Assembly (NCBI RefSeq): GCF_003024195.1 | Contig: NZ_KZ679064.1 | Span: 312-64,311, forward strand | Reading direction: 5' to 3' | Origin: Streptomyces dioscori | Lineage (GTDB): Bacteria; Actinomycetota; Actinomycetes; Streptomycetales; Streptomycetaceae | DNA length: 64,000 bases | Part shown: positions 8,609 to 16,947 of the stretch, in pieces | Layout: each line of letters starts with the position of its first letter | Position numbering within the stretch: position 1 is the stretch's first letter | Made by a program: the position numbers and the translations under genes | Notes under the pieces: model-generated | Told to the model about the DNA's origin: nothing | What the model saw: the letters and a program-made list of their open reading frames with translations, nothing else | The model's database searches: none

Positions 8609-9472
8609 GTGAACACCTTCCTGTTCCTGAAGAGGGCCACCGCGGCCACCGCCGCCTGCGCGCTGACGACGGCGGGCGCGGTCGCCCTCGCGGCGTGCGG
8701 CGCTCCCGGCACCCCCCGCGCCGCCACGGTCCCCGCACCCGCGAGCGCGGTCGGTACACCCTCCCCGCCGCCCACGCTCGCCCCCGGCCCGGGCGGACTG
8801 ACCCCCGTCTTCATGAAGGCGGCCGGGGCGCACGACAGGACGGTCGCTCTGACCTTCGACGCCGACATGACGGCCGACCAGGGGCCGCGGGCCGCCGCCG
8901 GGGAGCGTTTCGACAACCCGCGGCTGATCGGGACACTGCGGCGGCTGAAGGTGCCGTCGACCGTGTTCATGACGGGGCGCTGGGCCGAGGAGTACCCCCG
9001 TCAGGCGCGGGCCATCGGGCGCGATCCGCTCTTCGAGGTCGCGAACCACTCCTACAGCCATCACGCCTTCACCGAGGACTGCTACGGGCTGCCGACCGTT
9101 CCCGCGTCGGGGATGCGGGCGGACGTGGAGCGGGCGTTCACCGCGTTCCGGACGGCGGGGATCGAGCATCCGATGCCGTACTTCCGCTTCCCTGGCGGCT
9201 GTTACGACCGACGGGCGCTCAAGGCGCTGAGCGGCACCGGGGTGACGGCCGTGCAGTGGGACGTGGTCAGCGGGGACGCGTTCGCGACGGACGCGGGGGC
9301 GGTGGCGCGGCAGGTGCTGGACGGCGTACGGCCCGGTTCCGTGGTCGTCATGCACTGCACGCGCAGCGCCGCTCCGGCGACGGAGGAGGCCCTGCGGACG
9401 ATCGTCCCGGAGCTGCGGGAGCGCGGCTACCGGTTCGTGAAGGTGTCGGAGCTGATCCGGCCGGACGCCTGA
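8609..9472 (+). CDS. Lipoprotein polysaccharide deacetylase (NodB domain)
   Basis: A 287-residue protein with a lipoprotein signal ending in ALAAC (Cys30). The NodB fold starts at RTVALTFDADMTADQ; the motif-1 Asp pair and the motif-2 HSYSHHAF are present, followed by FRFPGGCYDRRAL and WDVVSGDAF. Such enzymes remove N- or O-acetyl groups from peptidoglycan or extracellular glycan. The GTG start (8609) has no clear ribosome site. The upstream 8570-8597 region holds an inverted repeat TAACCGG...CCGGTTA, which could be a regulator site. Confidence 0.9.
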   Translation: MNTFLFLKRATAATAACALTTAGAVALAACGAPGTPRAATVPAPASAVGTPSPPPTLAPGPGGLTPVFMKAAGAHDRTVALTFDADMTADQGPRAAAGERFDNPRLIGTLRRLKVPSTVFMTGRWAEEYPRQARAIGRDPLFEVANHSYSHHAFTEDCYGLPTVPASGMRADVERAFTAFRTAGIEHPMPYFRFPGGCYDRRALKALSGTGVTAVQWDVVSGDAFATDAGAVARQVLDGVRPGSVVVMHCTRSAAPATEEALRTIVPELRERGYRFVKVSELIRPDA

Positions 9473-9589
9473 GACCGGAACGCGATTCATCGCCCGGGGC
9501 TCTCAAAGCGATCGCATTCTCTTGTTGGACGGCAAAAACGTCTCGGTGGAGGCTGGGACGTACCGAACGAACCCCCAGGAGGAGCCCCC

Positions 9590-10450
9590 ATGCAGACACG
9601 CACCATCGGTGACGTCCGGGTCGGAGCGATCGGTCTGGGCGGGATGCCGATGTCCATCGAGGGGCGCCCGGACGAAGCGCGCTCGGTCGCGGCCGTGCAC
9701 GCGGCGCTGGACGAGGGCGTGACGCTCTTCGACACCGCCGACGCGTATCACCGGGACGCCCACGAGGTCGGGCACAACGAGTCGCTGATCGCCCGCGCGG
9801 TGGCCTCGTACGGCGGCGACACCTCGGACGTGCTCATCGCGACGAAGGGCGGCCACCTGCGTCCGGGCGACGGCTCATGGACGCTGAACGGCTCGCCGGA
9901 GTACCTGAAGAAGGCGTGCGACGCCTCGCTGGAACGGCTCGGAGTCGAAGCCATCGGGCTCTACCAGTTCCACCGGCCGGACCCGAAGGTCCCCTACGCG
10001 GAGTCGGTCGGCGCGATCCGCGATCTGCTGGACGCGGGGAAGATCCGGTTCGCGGGTGTCTCCAACGCGGACCCCGACCGGATCCGGCTGGCGAACGACA
10101 TCCTCGGCGGACGGCTGGTGAGCGTGCAGAACCAGTTCTCGCCGGCGTTCCGCTCCAGCGAGCCGGAGCTGGAGCTGTGCGCGGAACTCGGCATCGCGTT
10201 CCTGCCGTGGAGTCCGCTGGGCGGGATCTCGAAGGCGGGTGAACTGGGGTCGCGTTACGCCGTGTTCGCGGAGGTGGCGGGTGACCACGGGGTGAGCCCG
10301 CAGCAGGTGTGTCTGGCGTGGATCCTCGCGAAGGCGCCGGTGACGATCCCGATCCCGGGGTCCTCGCGCCCGGAGACGATCCGCGACTCCGTCGCCGCGG
10401 CGAGCCTGTCCCTGTCCCCGGAGGAACTGACCCGCCTGGACGCGGCGTAA
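9590..10450 (+). CDS. Aldo/keto reductase
   Basis: A 286-residue TIM-barrel oxidoreductase using NADPH. The catalytic tetrad is visible as Asp/Tyr in LFDTADAYH, Lys in IATKGGH and His in YQFHRPDP. Cofactor-binding IPIPGSSRPETIRD lies near the C-terminus. Start ATG 9590 follows AGGAGGAG at 9578-9585. It is a monocistronic unit closed by the strong hairpin at 10451. The substrate is unknown. Confidence 0.93.
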   Translation: MQTRTIGDVRVGAIGLGGMPMSIEGRPDEARSVAAVHAALDEGVTLFDTADAYHRDAHEVGHNESLIARAVASYGGDTSDVLIATKGGHLRPGDGSWTLNGSPEYLKKACDASLERLGVEAIGLYQFHRPDPKVPYAESVGAIRDLLDAGKIRFAGVSNADPDRIRLANDILGGRLVSVQNQFSPAFRSSEPELELCAELGIAFLPWSPLGGISKAGELGSRYAVFAEVAGDHGVSPQQVCLAWILAKAPVTIPIPGSSRPETIRDSVAAASLSLSPEELTRLDAA

Positions 10451-10505
10451 AAGACTGCGCAGTTCCCCGCGCCCCGTCCGGGGGCGCGGGGAACTGCGCA
10501 GTCTT
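10451..10505 (+). terminator. 25-bp perfect stem hairpin made from two inverted 19-bp elements
   Basis: The left arm at 10451-10475 and right arm at 10481-10505 are perfectly complementary, with a 5-base loop, directly after the aldo/keto reductase stop. Both arms contain the dispersed 19-bp element (10457-10475 inverted, 10481-10499 direct). A further direct copy sits at 10509-10527. It likely acts as a terminator or mRNA 3' stabiliser. Confidence 0.8.
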
Positions 10506-10597
10506 CTAGGGGCGCGGGGAACGGCGCGACCAGCCCCGACGGACCCGCACGTCACCACCCCCGACACCCCCACCCCCCGGCTGGCAAACTGGTGCAC

Positions 10598-11320
10598 GTG
10601 AGCAGCGACGGAACACAGCACAACCCCTTCCAGCACGACCGCACCCCCCGCGACGACGCACCGCAGTTCGTACTGCCCCTGGTCGCCCGCATCGAACGCG
10701 ACGAACCCCCCGCCCGCACGGACGCCCTGGAGACCGCCGCCCGAGCCGTCCTGGTCCTCCTCAGCGACGAACGCTCGCTCGGCGAGGGCGAGTGGGCGCA
10801 GGCCGTCCACGACTGGCAGGACGCCCGCATCCGCAAGGTCGTCCGCAGGGCCCGCGGCGCGGAGTGGCGCCGCGCGGAGGCCCTGCCCGGCATCACCGTC
10901 ACCGGCAAGTCCGCCGAGGTCCGTGTCTTCCCCCCGGTCCCGCTCGACGGCTGGCCCAAGGACCTGGCCCGCCTCCAGGTGTCCGGCACGGACCTCGACG
11001 ACCCGGAGCCGCCCGCGGACACCGACGCGGCGACGCCCGTGCTGTGGCTGAGCCCGGACCTGGACATGTCGGCGGGCAAGGCGATGGCCCAGGCGGGCCA
11101 CGGCGCCCAGCTGGCCTGGTGGGAGCTGTCCGGCGAGGACCGCACGGCCTGGCGCGAGGCCGGTTTCCCGCTCGCCGTCCGCACGGCCGACGGCGAGCGG
11201 TGGGAACGCCTGGTCACGAGCGGCCTCCCGCTGGTCCGTGACGCCGGCTTCACGGAGATCGCCCCTGGTTCGTGCACGGTGGTCGCCGACCATCCGGCCC
11301 TGCGTCTCGACCGGCGGTAG
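10598..11320 (+). CDS. Peptidyl-tRNA hydrolase 2-like protein
   Basis: A 240-residue cytoplasmic protein from GTG 10598 (GTG 10592 is also in frame). The C-terminal ~110 residues show the PTH2 pattern: VLWLSPDLDMSAGKAMAQAG, with the conserved Lys and a following His-Gly-Ala, and RDAGFTEIAPGSCTVVA. The N-terminal half is an actinobacterial extension, helical and Arg/Glu-rich. PTH2 enzymes free peptides from peptidyl-tRNA. This divergent version may do that or have acquired another role. Confidence 0.8.
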   Translation: MSSDGTQHNPFQHDRTPRDDAPQFVLPLVARIERDEPPARTDALETAARAVLVLLSDERSLGEGEWAQAVHDWQDARIRKVVRRARGAEWRRAEALPGITVTGKSAEVRVFPPVPLDGWPKDLARLQVSGTDLDDPEPPADTDAATPVLWLSPDLDMSAGKAMAQAGHGAQLAWWELSGEDRTAWREAGFPLAVRTADGERWERLVTSGLPLVRDAGFTEIAPGSCTVVADHPALRLDRR

Positions 11321-11353
11321 GCGGAGGATGGACAGTCCGTGGAAGGACGGGCG

Positions 11354-12100
11354 ATGACACGACTGGACGGCAGGGTCGAACGGGGCAACCGCACACGGCA
11401 GTCGGTGCTCCGCCGTACCGTCGACATCGCCTCCGCCGAGGGCCTGGAAGCCCTCTCCGTGGGGCGTCTCGCGACCGAGCTGCGGCTCAGCAAGAGCGGG
11501 GTCTTCGCCCTCTTCGGCTCCAAGGAGGAGCTGCAACTGGCCACCGTGCGCGAGGCTGCGCGCATCCACGTCGAGCGGGTCGTCACTCCGGCGGCCGAAG
11601 TCCCCGCCGGAGTGCGCCGGTTGTGGCGGCTGTGCGAGTACTGGCTCGACTACTCCCGGGACCGGGTCTTCCCCGGCGGATGCTTCTTCTACGAGGTCGT
11701 CGCCGAGTTCGACGCCCGCACCGGCCCCGTGCACGACGCGGTCGCCCAGGCCCAGCGCGCCTGGACGGGCCATGTGGAGCGCGTCATCACCGAGGCACGC
11801 GAGCTCGGTGAACTCCGCGCCGACACGGACGTGCCGCAACTCGCCTTCGAGCTGGTCGCGTTGATGGAGACCGCCAACGCCGTCTCCGTCCTGCACGACG
11901 AGACGGCCGCCTACCGCCGGGCGCGCGTCGCCATCGCGACCCGGCTGCGCATGGCGGCGACCGAGCCTTCATCGGTACCCGATCCTGCGTCGGTACGCGA
12001 TGCCGTCTCGGTTCGCGATCCCGCCCAGGCACCCGAACCTGTGCCGGCGCCTGAACCGGCGTCGGTACCCGAACCGGCCTCGGCGTCCGAAATCCCCTGA
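11354..12100 (+). CDS. TetR family transcriptional regulator
   Basis: A 248-residue regulator from ATG 11354, with GGAAGGA at 11341-11347. The DNA-binding domain is at residues ~10-60 (TVDIASAEGLEALSVGRLAT, then RLSKSGVFALFGSKEELQLA). A C-terminal TetR domain of the YcdC-like type follows (WLDYSRDRVFPGGCFFYEVV). The last ~45 residues are an unusual Pro/Glu/Ala/Ser repeat tail encoded by degenerate tandem DNA repeats (11970-12095). The target is unknown; the nearest downstream genes at 12190 may not belong to it. Confidence 0.9.
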   Translation: MTRLDGRVERGNRTRQSVLRRTVDIASAEGLEALSVGRLATELRLSKSGVFALFGSKEELQLATVREAARIHVERVVTPAAEVPAGVRRLWRLCEYWLDYSRDRVFPGGCFFYEVVAEFDARTGPVHDAVAQAQRAWTGHVERVITEARELGELRADTDVPQLAFELVALMETANAVSVLHDETAAYRRARVAIATRLRMAATEPSSVPDPASVRDAVSVRDPAQAPEPVPAPEPASVPEPASASEIP

Positions 12101-12189
12101 TCTGAGGCCCTGTTGACGTGGTGGCCGACTACCTCCCCGATCACGCGAAACAAGTAGCACGACCGTTCGCTTACTTTTATACTCCGACC

Positions 12190-12594
12190 ATGCCCCTTCA
12201 CCTCCTCCGCTCGCCCTGGCAGCCGGGCCCGCGCGCCGACGCCCAGGGCGGTCCGGCCGTCATCAGCGTCACCGACTTCACCGCCACCACCCACCCGCAG
12301 TCCTGGTCCGTCGCGCTGGCGGGGCTGAGACTGCGCCGCACCTGGCCCGGGACGCCCGGCGCGATCGGCATGTGGCTGTGGACCGACCCGGCGCGCCGGC
12401 GTTCCGGGTCCGTCTCGGTCTGGACCGACGAGACGGCCCTCAAGGAGTTCGTCGGCCGGCCGGACCACCTGCGGATCGTCCGGGCCCACCGCGGCCGGGG
12501 CGTGCTGCGCTCGGCGCTCCACACGACCGAACGGTTCGACGAGGCCGACGCCTGGGCGTACGCGCGGCACTTCATCACCGGGGAGAGGCCGTGA
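12190..12594 (+). CDS. Small hypothetical protein, DUF3291/monooxygenase-like fold suspected
   Basis: A 134-residue protein from ATG 12190. It looks like a ferredoxin-like alpha/beta barrel monomer: VISVTDFTATTHPQSWSVAL, MWLWTDPARRRSGSVSVWTD and FVGRPDHLRIVRAHRGRG resemble heme/antibiotic monooxygenase-type small proteins. No catalytic residue can be assigned. Its TGA overlaps the GTG start of the next gene, so the two form a coupled pair. Confidence 0.75.
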   Translation: MPLHLLRSPWQPGPRADAQGGPAVISVTDFTATTHPQSWSVALAGLRLRRTWPGTPGAIGMWLWTDPARRRSGSVSVWTDETALKEFVGRPDHLRIVRAHRGRGVLRSALHTTERFDEADAWAYARHFITGERP

Positions 12595-13196
12595 CGGACC
12601 CGCTCGGCATCGTGGCGCTCGACCGGATCGCGGTCCTGGAGACCTCGCGCCTCGTCGACGCGGCGACCGCGGAGGACTGGGCGCGGCCCACACCCTGCGC
12701 GGGCTGGGATCTGCGGCGGCTGGTCGCCCACATGACCGCCCAGCACCGCGGATTCGCGGCGGCGGCGCGCGGCGCGGGCGCGGATCCGGCGTACTGGCGG
12801 GAGCAGGAGGAGCGGGGCGAGCCGTCGCGGATCCACCGGGAGGCCGTGACGGCGCTGCTCGCCGCCTTCGCCGCGAACGGCGTCCAGGAGCGGGAGTTCG
12901 TCCTGCCGGAGCTGGGTCTGGCCCTGCCCGGGTCACGTGCGATCGGGTTCCACTTCATCGACCACGTGGTGCACGCCTGGGACGTGGCCGTCTCGCTGGG
13001 GCTCGCGGTGCAACTGCCGGAGCCGGTCCTGGAGGCCGGGCTGGTGATCGCCCGTCTCGTGCCGGACGATCCGGCCGGGCGAGGTCCCGGCCGCCCGTTC
13101 GCGCAGGCCCTCGCGGTGCCCGCCGGGGCCGGCCCGTTGGACGAGACGCTGCGCCTGCTGGGGCGTACGCCCGAGGAGTGGCCGGCCGCGGCGTAG
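12591..13196 (+). CDS. TIGR03086-type mycothiol/metal-dependent DinB-like protein
   Basis: A 201-residue protein from GTG 12591. It is a four-helix DinB-like fold with TPCAGWDLRRLVAHMTAQ carrying the first His, and FHFIDHVVHAWDVAVSLG carrying two more, the usual His3 metal site of the maleylpyruvate isomerase/mycothiol-dependent family. Members transfer or use mycothiol in detoxification; the substrate here is unknown. It is translationally coupled to the upstream small protein. Confidence 0.85.
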   Translation: MTDPLGIVALDRIAVLETSRLVDAATAEDWARPTPCAGWDLRRLVAHMTAQHRGFAAAARGAGADPAYWREQEERGEPSRIHREAVTALLAAFAANGVQEREFVLPELGLALPGSRAIGFHFIDHVVHAWDVAVSLGLAVQLPEPVLEAGLVIARLVPDDPAGRGPGRPFAQALAVPAGAGPLDETLRLLGRTPEEWPAAA

Positions 13197-13345
13197 GGCC
13201 TGGCGCGGGACTGTGGCTCAGCCGTGTGAGGTCTGTGACACAGCAGACACGAACCATTGAACAGGTCCGCCGTCCCGTACGTATCTTCCGGCGCTGGCCA
13301 AGTACAGATTCCCAACGACCAGTTGGTAAAAACCCGGAGGCACCT

Positions 13346-14140
13346 GTGCGGCGTATCAACGGTACGGCCCTCGTCATCGTGGCACTCGTCGGAACGCTCG
13401 GCGCGCTCGCGTTCCCCGTGTGGTCGTACGCCGACCGCGCCGGGACCGGACCGGCGAACCTCGCCGCCGGGACCGTACAGACGAAGTGGGGGCCGCTGAC
13501 CGCCACCGACCGTGACCTGATCGTCCGGGTGCGGCTGGCGGGTCTGTGGGAGCTGCCCGCCGGGCAGCAGGCCCTCGAACGCAATCCGAGTCCCGCGATG
13601 AAGGAAGCGGCCGACCACCTGATCGTCGGCCACACCGACCTCGACAAGCGGGTGCGGGGGGTCGCTCGGGAACTCGGCGTCGAACTGCCGAACCAGCCGA
13701 ACGAGCAGCAGCAGGGCTGGCTCCAGCAGATGACCAACGCGAGCGACGCGGACTACCCCAAGGTGTGGGCGAACCTGCTGCGCTCCGCGCACGGCAAGAT
13801 CTTCCCGGCGATCGGGACGGTCCGGAACCAGACGCGCAACACGCTGGTGCGACAGCTCGCCTCGGACACCAACCAGACCGTGCTCGACCACATCACGGTG
13901 CTGGAGAAGACCGGCGCCGTCGACTTCGAGGCGATCGCCAACGACTCGGTGGTCGGATCCACGGCCAGCCCGTCCGGTCCGGCGGCACCTGTCCCCGGAG
14001 TGGTTCCCAGCTCGGCGCCGCCCGCCGAGGCGACCGGTGACATCAACACCACGTCACGGCCGTCCCCCGGGGAGCCGGGCACGGTCAACACGAACCGCCC
14101 CGACCCCGAGGACCCGGACGCCACCCCCACCTCGCAGTGA
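13346..14140 (+). CDS. Membrane-anchored DUF4142 protein (paralogue A)
   Basis: A 264-residue protein from GTG 13346 after GGAGG (13336-13340). An N-terminal hydrophobic segment (ALVIVALVGTLGALAFPVW) is followed by WSYADRAGTG. The DUF4142 domain (residues ~50-195) is an all-helical, ferritin-like family with conserved acidic and His positions: LAGLWELPAGQQALER, HLIVGHTDLDKRV, SAHGKIF and VLDHITVLEKTG. A Pro/Ser-rich tail follows. It closely resembles the protein at 16004 and lies 155 bases before the MNIO gene. The biochemical role is unknown; a metal-binding bundle outside the membrane is an inference. Confidence 0.88.
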   Translation: MRRINGTALVIVALVGTLGALAFPVWSYADRAGTGPANLAAGTVQTKWGPLTATDRDLIVRVRLAGLWELPAGQQALERNPSPAMKEAADHLIVGHTDLDKRVRGVARELGVELPNQPNEQQQGWLQQMTNASDADYPKVWANLLRSAHGKIFPAIGTVRNQTRNTLVRQLASDTNQTVLDHITVLEKTGAVDFEAIANDSVVGSTASPSGPAAPVPGVVPSSAPPAEATGDINTTSRPSPGEPGTVNTNRPDPEDPDATPTSQ

Positions 14141-14295
14141 CGGTCCGAACCTCAAATGTTGCTCTGAACGTCCCCGCCGATGGGTTCGGCCCCGCCTGAC
14201 GGGGCCATCACCCCGTCACGCCGGAACACAGGTCCGTCGAAGGAGACGCGCAAGGTCCTGGTGAAGTCGTGGTGACGGAGTGGAGGAGGGGGACG

Positions 14296-15618
14296 ATGAG
14301 GAACCTGGGTACGGGAATCGGGTGGCGGCCGGAGATCGCCGAGGCCGTGGAGCGCATGCCCGGCATCGACTGGGTCGAGGCCGTCGCCGAGAACATCTGC
14401 CCCGGACATCTCCCCGAATCGCTGGTGCGGCTGCGGGAGCGCGGTGTGACCGTGGTCCCGCACGGGGTGTCGCTCGGCCTCGGCGGCGCCGACCGCCCCG
14501 CCGAGGCGAAACTCGCCGACCTGGCGGCCCGCGCCGAGGCCCTCGGCTCCCCGCTGGTCACCGAGCACATCGCGTTCGTCCGGGCGGGCGGGGCACTGAC
14601 CGCCTCGCCGCTGCTGGAAGCCGGGCACCTGCTGCCCGTCCCCCGCACCCGGGACGCCCTCGACGTGCTGTGCGAGAACGTCCGGATCGCCCAGGACGCG
14701 CTGCCCGTGCCGCTCGCCGTGGAGAACATCGCGGCGCTGATCTGCTGGCCGGGCGAGGAGATGACCGAGGGGCAGTTCCTGTACGACCTGGTCGACCGCA
14801 CCGGCGTACGCCTGCTCATCGACGTGGCCAACCTCCACACCAACCACGTCAACCGCGGCGAGGACCCCGCCAAGGCCCTCGACGAACTGCCCGTCGAGGC
14901 CATCGCGTACGTCCATGTCGCCGGCGGTTTCGAACGCGACGGCGTCTGGCACGACAGCCACGCGCACGCCGTGCCCCCGGCGGTCCTCGACGTACTCGCC
15001 GAACTGGCCTCCCGCGTCCGCCCGCCGGGCGTGCTCCTGGAGCGCGACGAGAACTTCCCCGAACCGGCCGAGCTGGAACGCGAGCTGCTCACGATCCGCG
15101 AAACGGTCGAGAAGTCCGCCGCGCCCCCCAAGGCGGCCGGCGGCGGCCCGGCCGCCGCCGTGGCATCCGAGGCTCACGAGCCCGAGGACCGGGCAGTCAC
15201 CGGCCCCGCCCGGCAGCGGCTCGCGCTCGCGCAGGCCGCTCTGCTGTCCGCGCTCGTCGCGGGGACGCCCGTGCCCGAGGGGTTCGACCGGACCCGGCTG
15301 GCCGTGCAAGCGCGGGCGCTGGCCGGGAAGCGGGCCGATGTCGTGGCCAAGGTCGCTCCGGAGCTGCCGGAGATCCTGGCCGAGGCGTACCGGAAGGCGT
15401 TCCTGGCGTACGCGCACGGCCACCCGATGACCGACGGCTACCGGCGGGACGCGCTGGACTTCGCCGAGCACCTGCTGTTCGAGGGACGTCTGCAGGACAC
15501 CGCCGTGCGGCGCGCGCTGAGCGACTGGTGGCTGGAGCGTTCGGGTCCGGCGCCGCTGTCGCAGCGCCCGGCAGCCCGGCTGGCGCGCGCCACCCGCCGG
15601 GTGCTGCTGAGGCGTTGA
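14296..15618 (+). CDS. DUF692 / MNIO family multinuclear non-heme iron oxidase with C-terminal extension
   Basis: A 440-residue cytoplasmic protein from ATG 14296, with GGAGGAGGGG just upstream. Residues 1-270 form the DUF692 TIM barrel. Candidate iron ligands are His56 (VPHGVSLGLGG), His91 (TEHIAF), Glu143 (AVENIA), Asp176 with His181/His184 (IDVANLHTNH), His207, Asp220/His222 and Glu249 (LLERDENFP). The family includes MbnB and TglH, which oxidise cysteine in peptides with a partner protein. Residues ~300-440 are a separate helical domain resembling the C-terminus I recall for S. coelicolor SCO6045. No obvious Cys-rich precursor lies adjacent, so the substrate is unknown. Confidence 0.9.
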   Translation: MRNLGTGIGWRPEIAEAVERMPGIDWVEAVAENICPGHLPESLVRLRERGVTVVPHGVSLGLGGADRPAEAKLADLAARAEALGSPLVTEHIAFVRAGGALTASPLLEAGHLLPVPRTRDALDVLCENVRIAQDALPVPLAVENIAALICWPGEEMTEGQFLYDLVDRTGVRLLIDVANLHTNHVNRGEDPAKALDELPVEAIAYVHVAGGFERDGVWHDSHAHAVPPAVLDVLAELASRVRPPGVLLERDENFPEPAELERELLTIRETVEKSAAPPKAAGGGPAAAVASEAHEPEDRAVTGPARQRLALAQAALLSALVAGTPVPEGFDRTRLAVQARALAGKRADVVAKVAPELPEILAEAYRKAFLAYAHGHPMTDGYRRDALDFAEHLLFEGRLQDTAVRRALSDWWLERSGPAPLSQRPAARLARATRRVLLRR

Positions 15619-16003
15619 GAACCGGTCGACGGGTGGCGTAGAAGGCCCTCGCCGCCCGTGACGTCGCTCACCCGGGTGACAGCGCCACCCGGTGTGTCCA
15701 GGAACGCGGGCCCCGCGCCTGCTCAGCGCCGCCTCGCGACCACCGGGACGCGCGGGCACGCACTCAGCCGGCACACAGCGCATCCCGTACGGGCCCGGCG
15801 CGGGCCGGACCCGGACGACCGCCGGGCGCCGCCCACGGCACCGCCCCCGCCTGCGAGAACACCGGCCCCACCGGCCTGACCGGCTCATCCGGATCGCGTA
15901 CAGCATTCGTCCAAACCCGTACCACAGTCGGCGTACGCCACGAAGTACTATGCCAAGCTCCACCAGAAGCGCACTAACGTGCGGTGCCGCAACAGGAGGC
16001 ACC
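15619..16003. other. Intergenic region between MNIO and DUF4142 paralogue B
   Basis: This 385-base gap has no supported gene. A 73-codon frame at 15658-15879 has no ribosome site, no cysteine and Pro/Arg-rich composition typical of GC-rich noncoding DNA. AACAGGAGG at 15991-15999 is the ribosome site of the next gene. Confidence 0.6.
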
Positions 16004-16843
16004 ATGCGATCCATCGACGGCCGCGGGCTGTTCACCGGCACCGGGCTCATCATCGCGGGTCTGACGACGACCCTCGTGGCCCTCGCCTTCCCGATCTGGT
16101 CGTACGCGGACCGGTCGGGCACGGGCGTGGACACCCTGAACGCCCAGAGCGTGACGACGAGTTTCGGACCGCTGTCCGCGCAGGACCGGGACTTCGTCAC
16201 GAAGGTCCGGCTGGCCGGCCTGTGGGAGCTGCCCGCCGGTCAGCAGGCCGAGGAACGCGGCACCACCAAGGCCGTACGGACGGCGGGCGAGCACCTCGTC
16301 GAGGGCCATACGTTCCTGGATGCGCGCGTACGCAGCGTGGCCGCGCGGCTCAGCCTCGAACTGCCCAACCAGCCCAGCGAACAGCAGCGCGGCCGGCTCG
16401 CCACGCTGAGCGCGGCGCGGGGCGGGGAGTACGACCGGCAGTTCGCGAACATCCTCCGCGCCGCGCACGGCAAGGTCTTCGGCCTGGTCGCCCAGATCCG
16501 CGCGAACACCCGCAACTCACTCGTCCGCGGCCTCGCCGACGACGCGAACACCACGGTGCTGGACCACATCACGGTCCTGGAGGCGACCGGCCTGGTCGAC
16601 TTCGACGCCCTGGCCCGTGACGCGGCCTCCGCGAGCGCGCCCCCGCTCACCTACTCCCCCGCACCTCCCGGCCCCAAGGCCTCGCCCAGTCGCCCCGTCC
16701 CCGCCACACCCACCCCGGCCTACTCCCTGCCCCCGGCCGCGACCGCCCGGCCGTCGGACGACGGGGCGGACGGGACCGACGGGACCGACGGGACCGACGG
16801 CGGGGCGGACGGCGGGGCGGACGGCGGCGACAACAAGTCGTAG
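16004..16843 (+). CDS. Membrane-anchored DUF4142 protein (paralogue B)
   Basis: A 279-residue protein from ATG 16004 with AGGAGG upstream. It has an N-terminal membrane segment (LIIAGLTTTLVALAFPIW) and the same juxtamembrane motif as paralogue A (WSYADRSGTG). The DUF4142 domain contains LAGLWELPAGQQAEER, HLVEGHTFLDARV, AAHGKVF and VLDHITVLEATG, matching paralogue A almost position by position. The C-terminus is Pro/Ser-rich and ends in an Asp/Gly/Thr repeat (GADGTDGTDGTDGG). The two copies flank the MNIO gene, which suggests local duplication and shared function. Confidence 0.88.
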   Translation: MRSIDGRGLFTGTGLIIAGLTTTLVALAFPIWSYADRSGTGVDTLNAQSVTTSFGPLSAQDRDFVTKVRLAGLWELPAGQQAEERGTTKAVRTAGEHLVEGHTFLDARVRSVAARLSLELPNQPSEQQRGRLATLSAARGGEYDRQFANILRAAHGKVFGLVAQIRANTRNSLVRGLADDANTTVLDHITVLEATGLVDFDALARDAASASAPPLTYSPAPPGPKASPSRPVPATPTPAYSLPPAATARPSDDGADGTDGTDGTDGGADGGADGGDNKS

Positions 16844-16947
16844 CAACCGAAGTACCGCCGACGCGAAACGTCACACCATGGCGATGCTTCGTCCAAATTG
16901 TGAACAAGCCGTGGCGCGGCCGGTCCCGCGTCGCATAGAAATCCGGC

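Noticed and set aside
15658..15879. A 73-codon frame as a precursor peptide for the MNIO enzyme
   Set aside because: No ribosome site, no cysteine, and Pro/Arg/Ala composition typical of random GC-rich DNA.
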